Origin: Streptomyces sp. R41
GTDB taxonomy: Bacteria > Actinomycetota > Actinomycetes > Streptomycetales > Streptomycetaceae
Assembly (NCBI RefSeq): GCF_041053055.1
Contig: NZ_CP163443.1
Coordinates: forward strand, 1,488,001 to 1,552,000
Length of the DNA stretch: 64,000 nt
Direction of reading: 5' to 3'
The notes beneath the pieces are model-generated. The model was not told the DNA's origin. It saw only the letters and a program-made list of their open reading frames with translations, and ran no database searches. Of the stretch, positions 63,945 through 64,000 are shown piece by piece (position 1 is the first letter of the stretch; every line of letters begins with the position of its first letter). The translations under genes were made by a program, and so were the position numbers.

Positions 63945-64000
63945 ATGAGCGTCGGACAGACGATCAAGCACAAGACCCAGGCATTCAAGGGCCGGGTCAC
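63945..64000 (+). CDS. CsbD-family stress protein, N-terminus (partial)
   Basis: The 18 complete codons in the window read MSVGQTIKHKTQAFKGRV, the start of actinomycete CsbD-like general stress proteins (KxKxxxGxxKGxxG). GAGGA precedes the ATG at 63945. The gene runs off the right edge. Confidence 0.75.
   Translation, partial: MSVGQTIKHKTQAFKGRV

Overview
The window looks like chromosomal DNA of a Streptomyces or close actinomycete. It is very GC-rich with strong third-position GC, uses many GTG starts with ATGA/GTGA overlaps, and carries lineage-typical families: GAF/ANTAR regulators, STAS antagonists, a SigF/SigB-type sigma factor, paired LuxR/histidine-kinase systems, Tat-exported proteins and Asp23/PRC-barrel stress proteins. 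It reads as an accessory chromosome region rather than a core one: many broken genes, solitary transposon genes and remnants of plasmid or integrative-element functions.

1-8.2 kb: a LacI-controlled catabolic cluster (partial LacI regulator, Fe(II)/2OG dioxygenase, SDR, two Gfo/Idh/MocA oxidoreductases). The last gene is split by two different tnpB-only transposons. Removing both at the stated junctions restores one open frame of about 355 codons. 8.2-13 kb: a membrane protein, dihydrolipoyl dehydrogenase, debris of an iron-sulfur subunit and a VWA protein, and an NCS1 permease. 13-20.4 kb: a glycosyltransferase pair, a fatty-acid desaturase, a cold-shock protein, an NAD-dependent dehydrogenase and a DEAD-box helicase whose ribosome-binding site sits in a hairpin. 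20.9-32.9 kb: an SGNH acyltransferase, two two-component systems, a frameshifted Tat substrate-binding protein, a P450, a GH9 remnant and a multicopper oxidase. 32.9-39 kb: an MMPL exporter, an ArsR-phosphatase fusion with its operator, and RNase J.

39.4-46 kb is the most unusual part. An XRE-NB-ARC-TPR (STAND) regulator is flanked by a subtilisin-family protease with no signal peptide, a small protein with a glycine-rich repeat tail, and a protein that looks like a metzincin whose three zinc-binding histidines are replaced. A closely similar promoter element lies 62 nt upstream of the protease start and 61 nt upstream of the small-protein start, which suggests one regulated module. 46-48.5 kb holds replication-relaxation debris with an internal TGA and a cluster of TGCGCA sites.

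48.5-64 kb is a stress-response island: three Asp23/Gls24 proteins, STAS and GAF/ANTAR regulators, a sigma factor overlapping a DUF1206 membrane protein, a PAP2-diacylglycerol kinase fusion, three ANTAR/PRC-barrel gene pairs that arose partly by duplication, several very small hydrophobic proteins, and the start of a CsbD gene.

Several genes carry apparent frameshifts (first tnpB, substrate-binding protein, VWA protein, a small membrane protein). Sequencing error cannot be separated from genuine decay without the raw reads.
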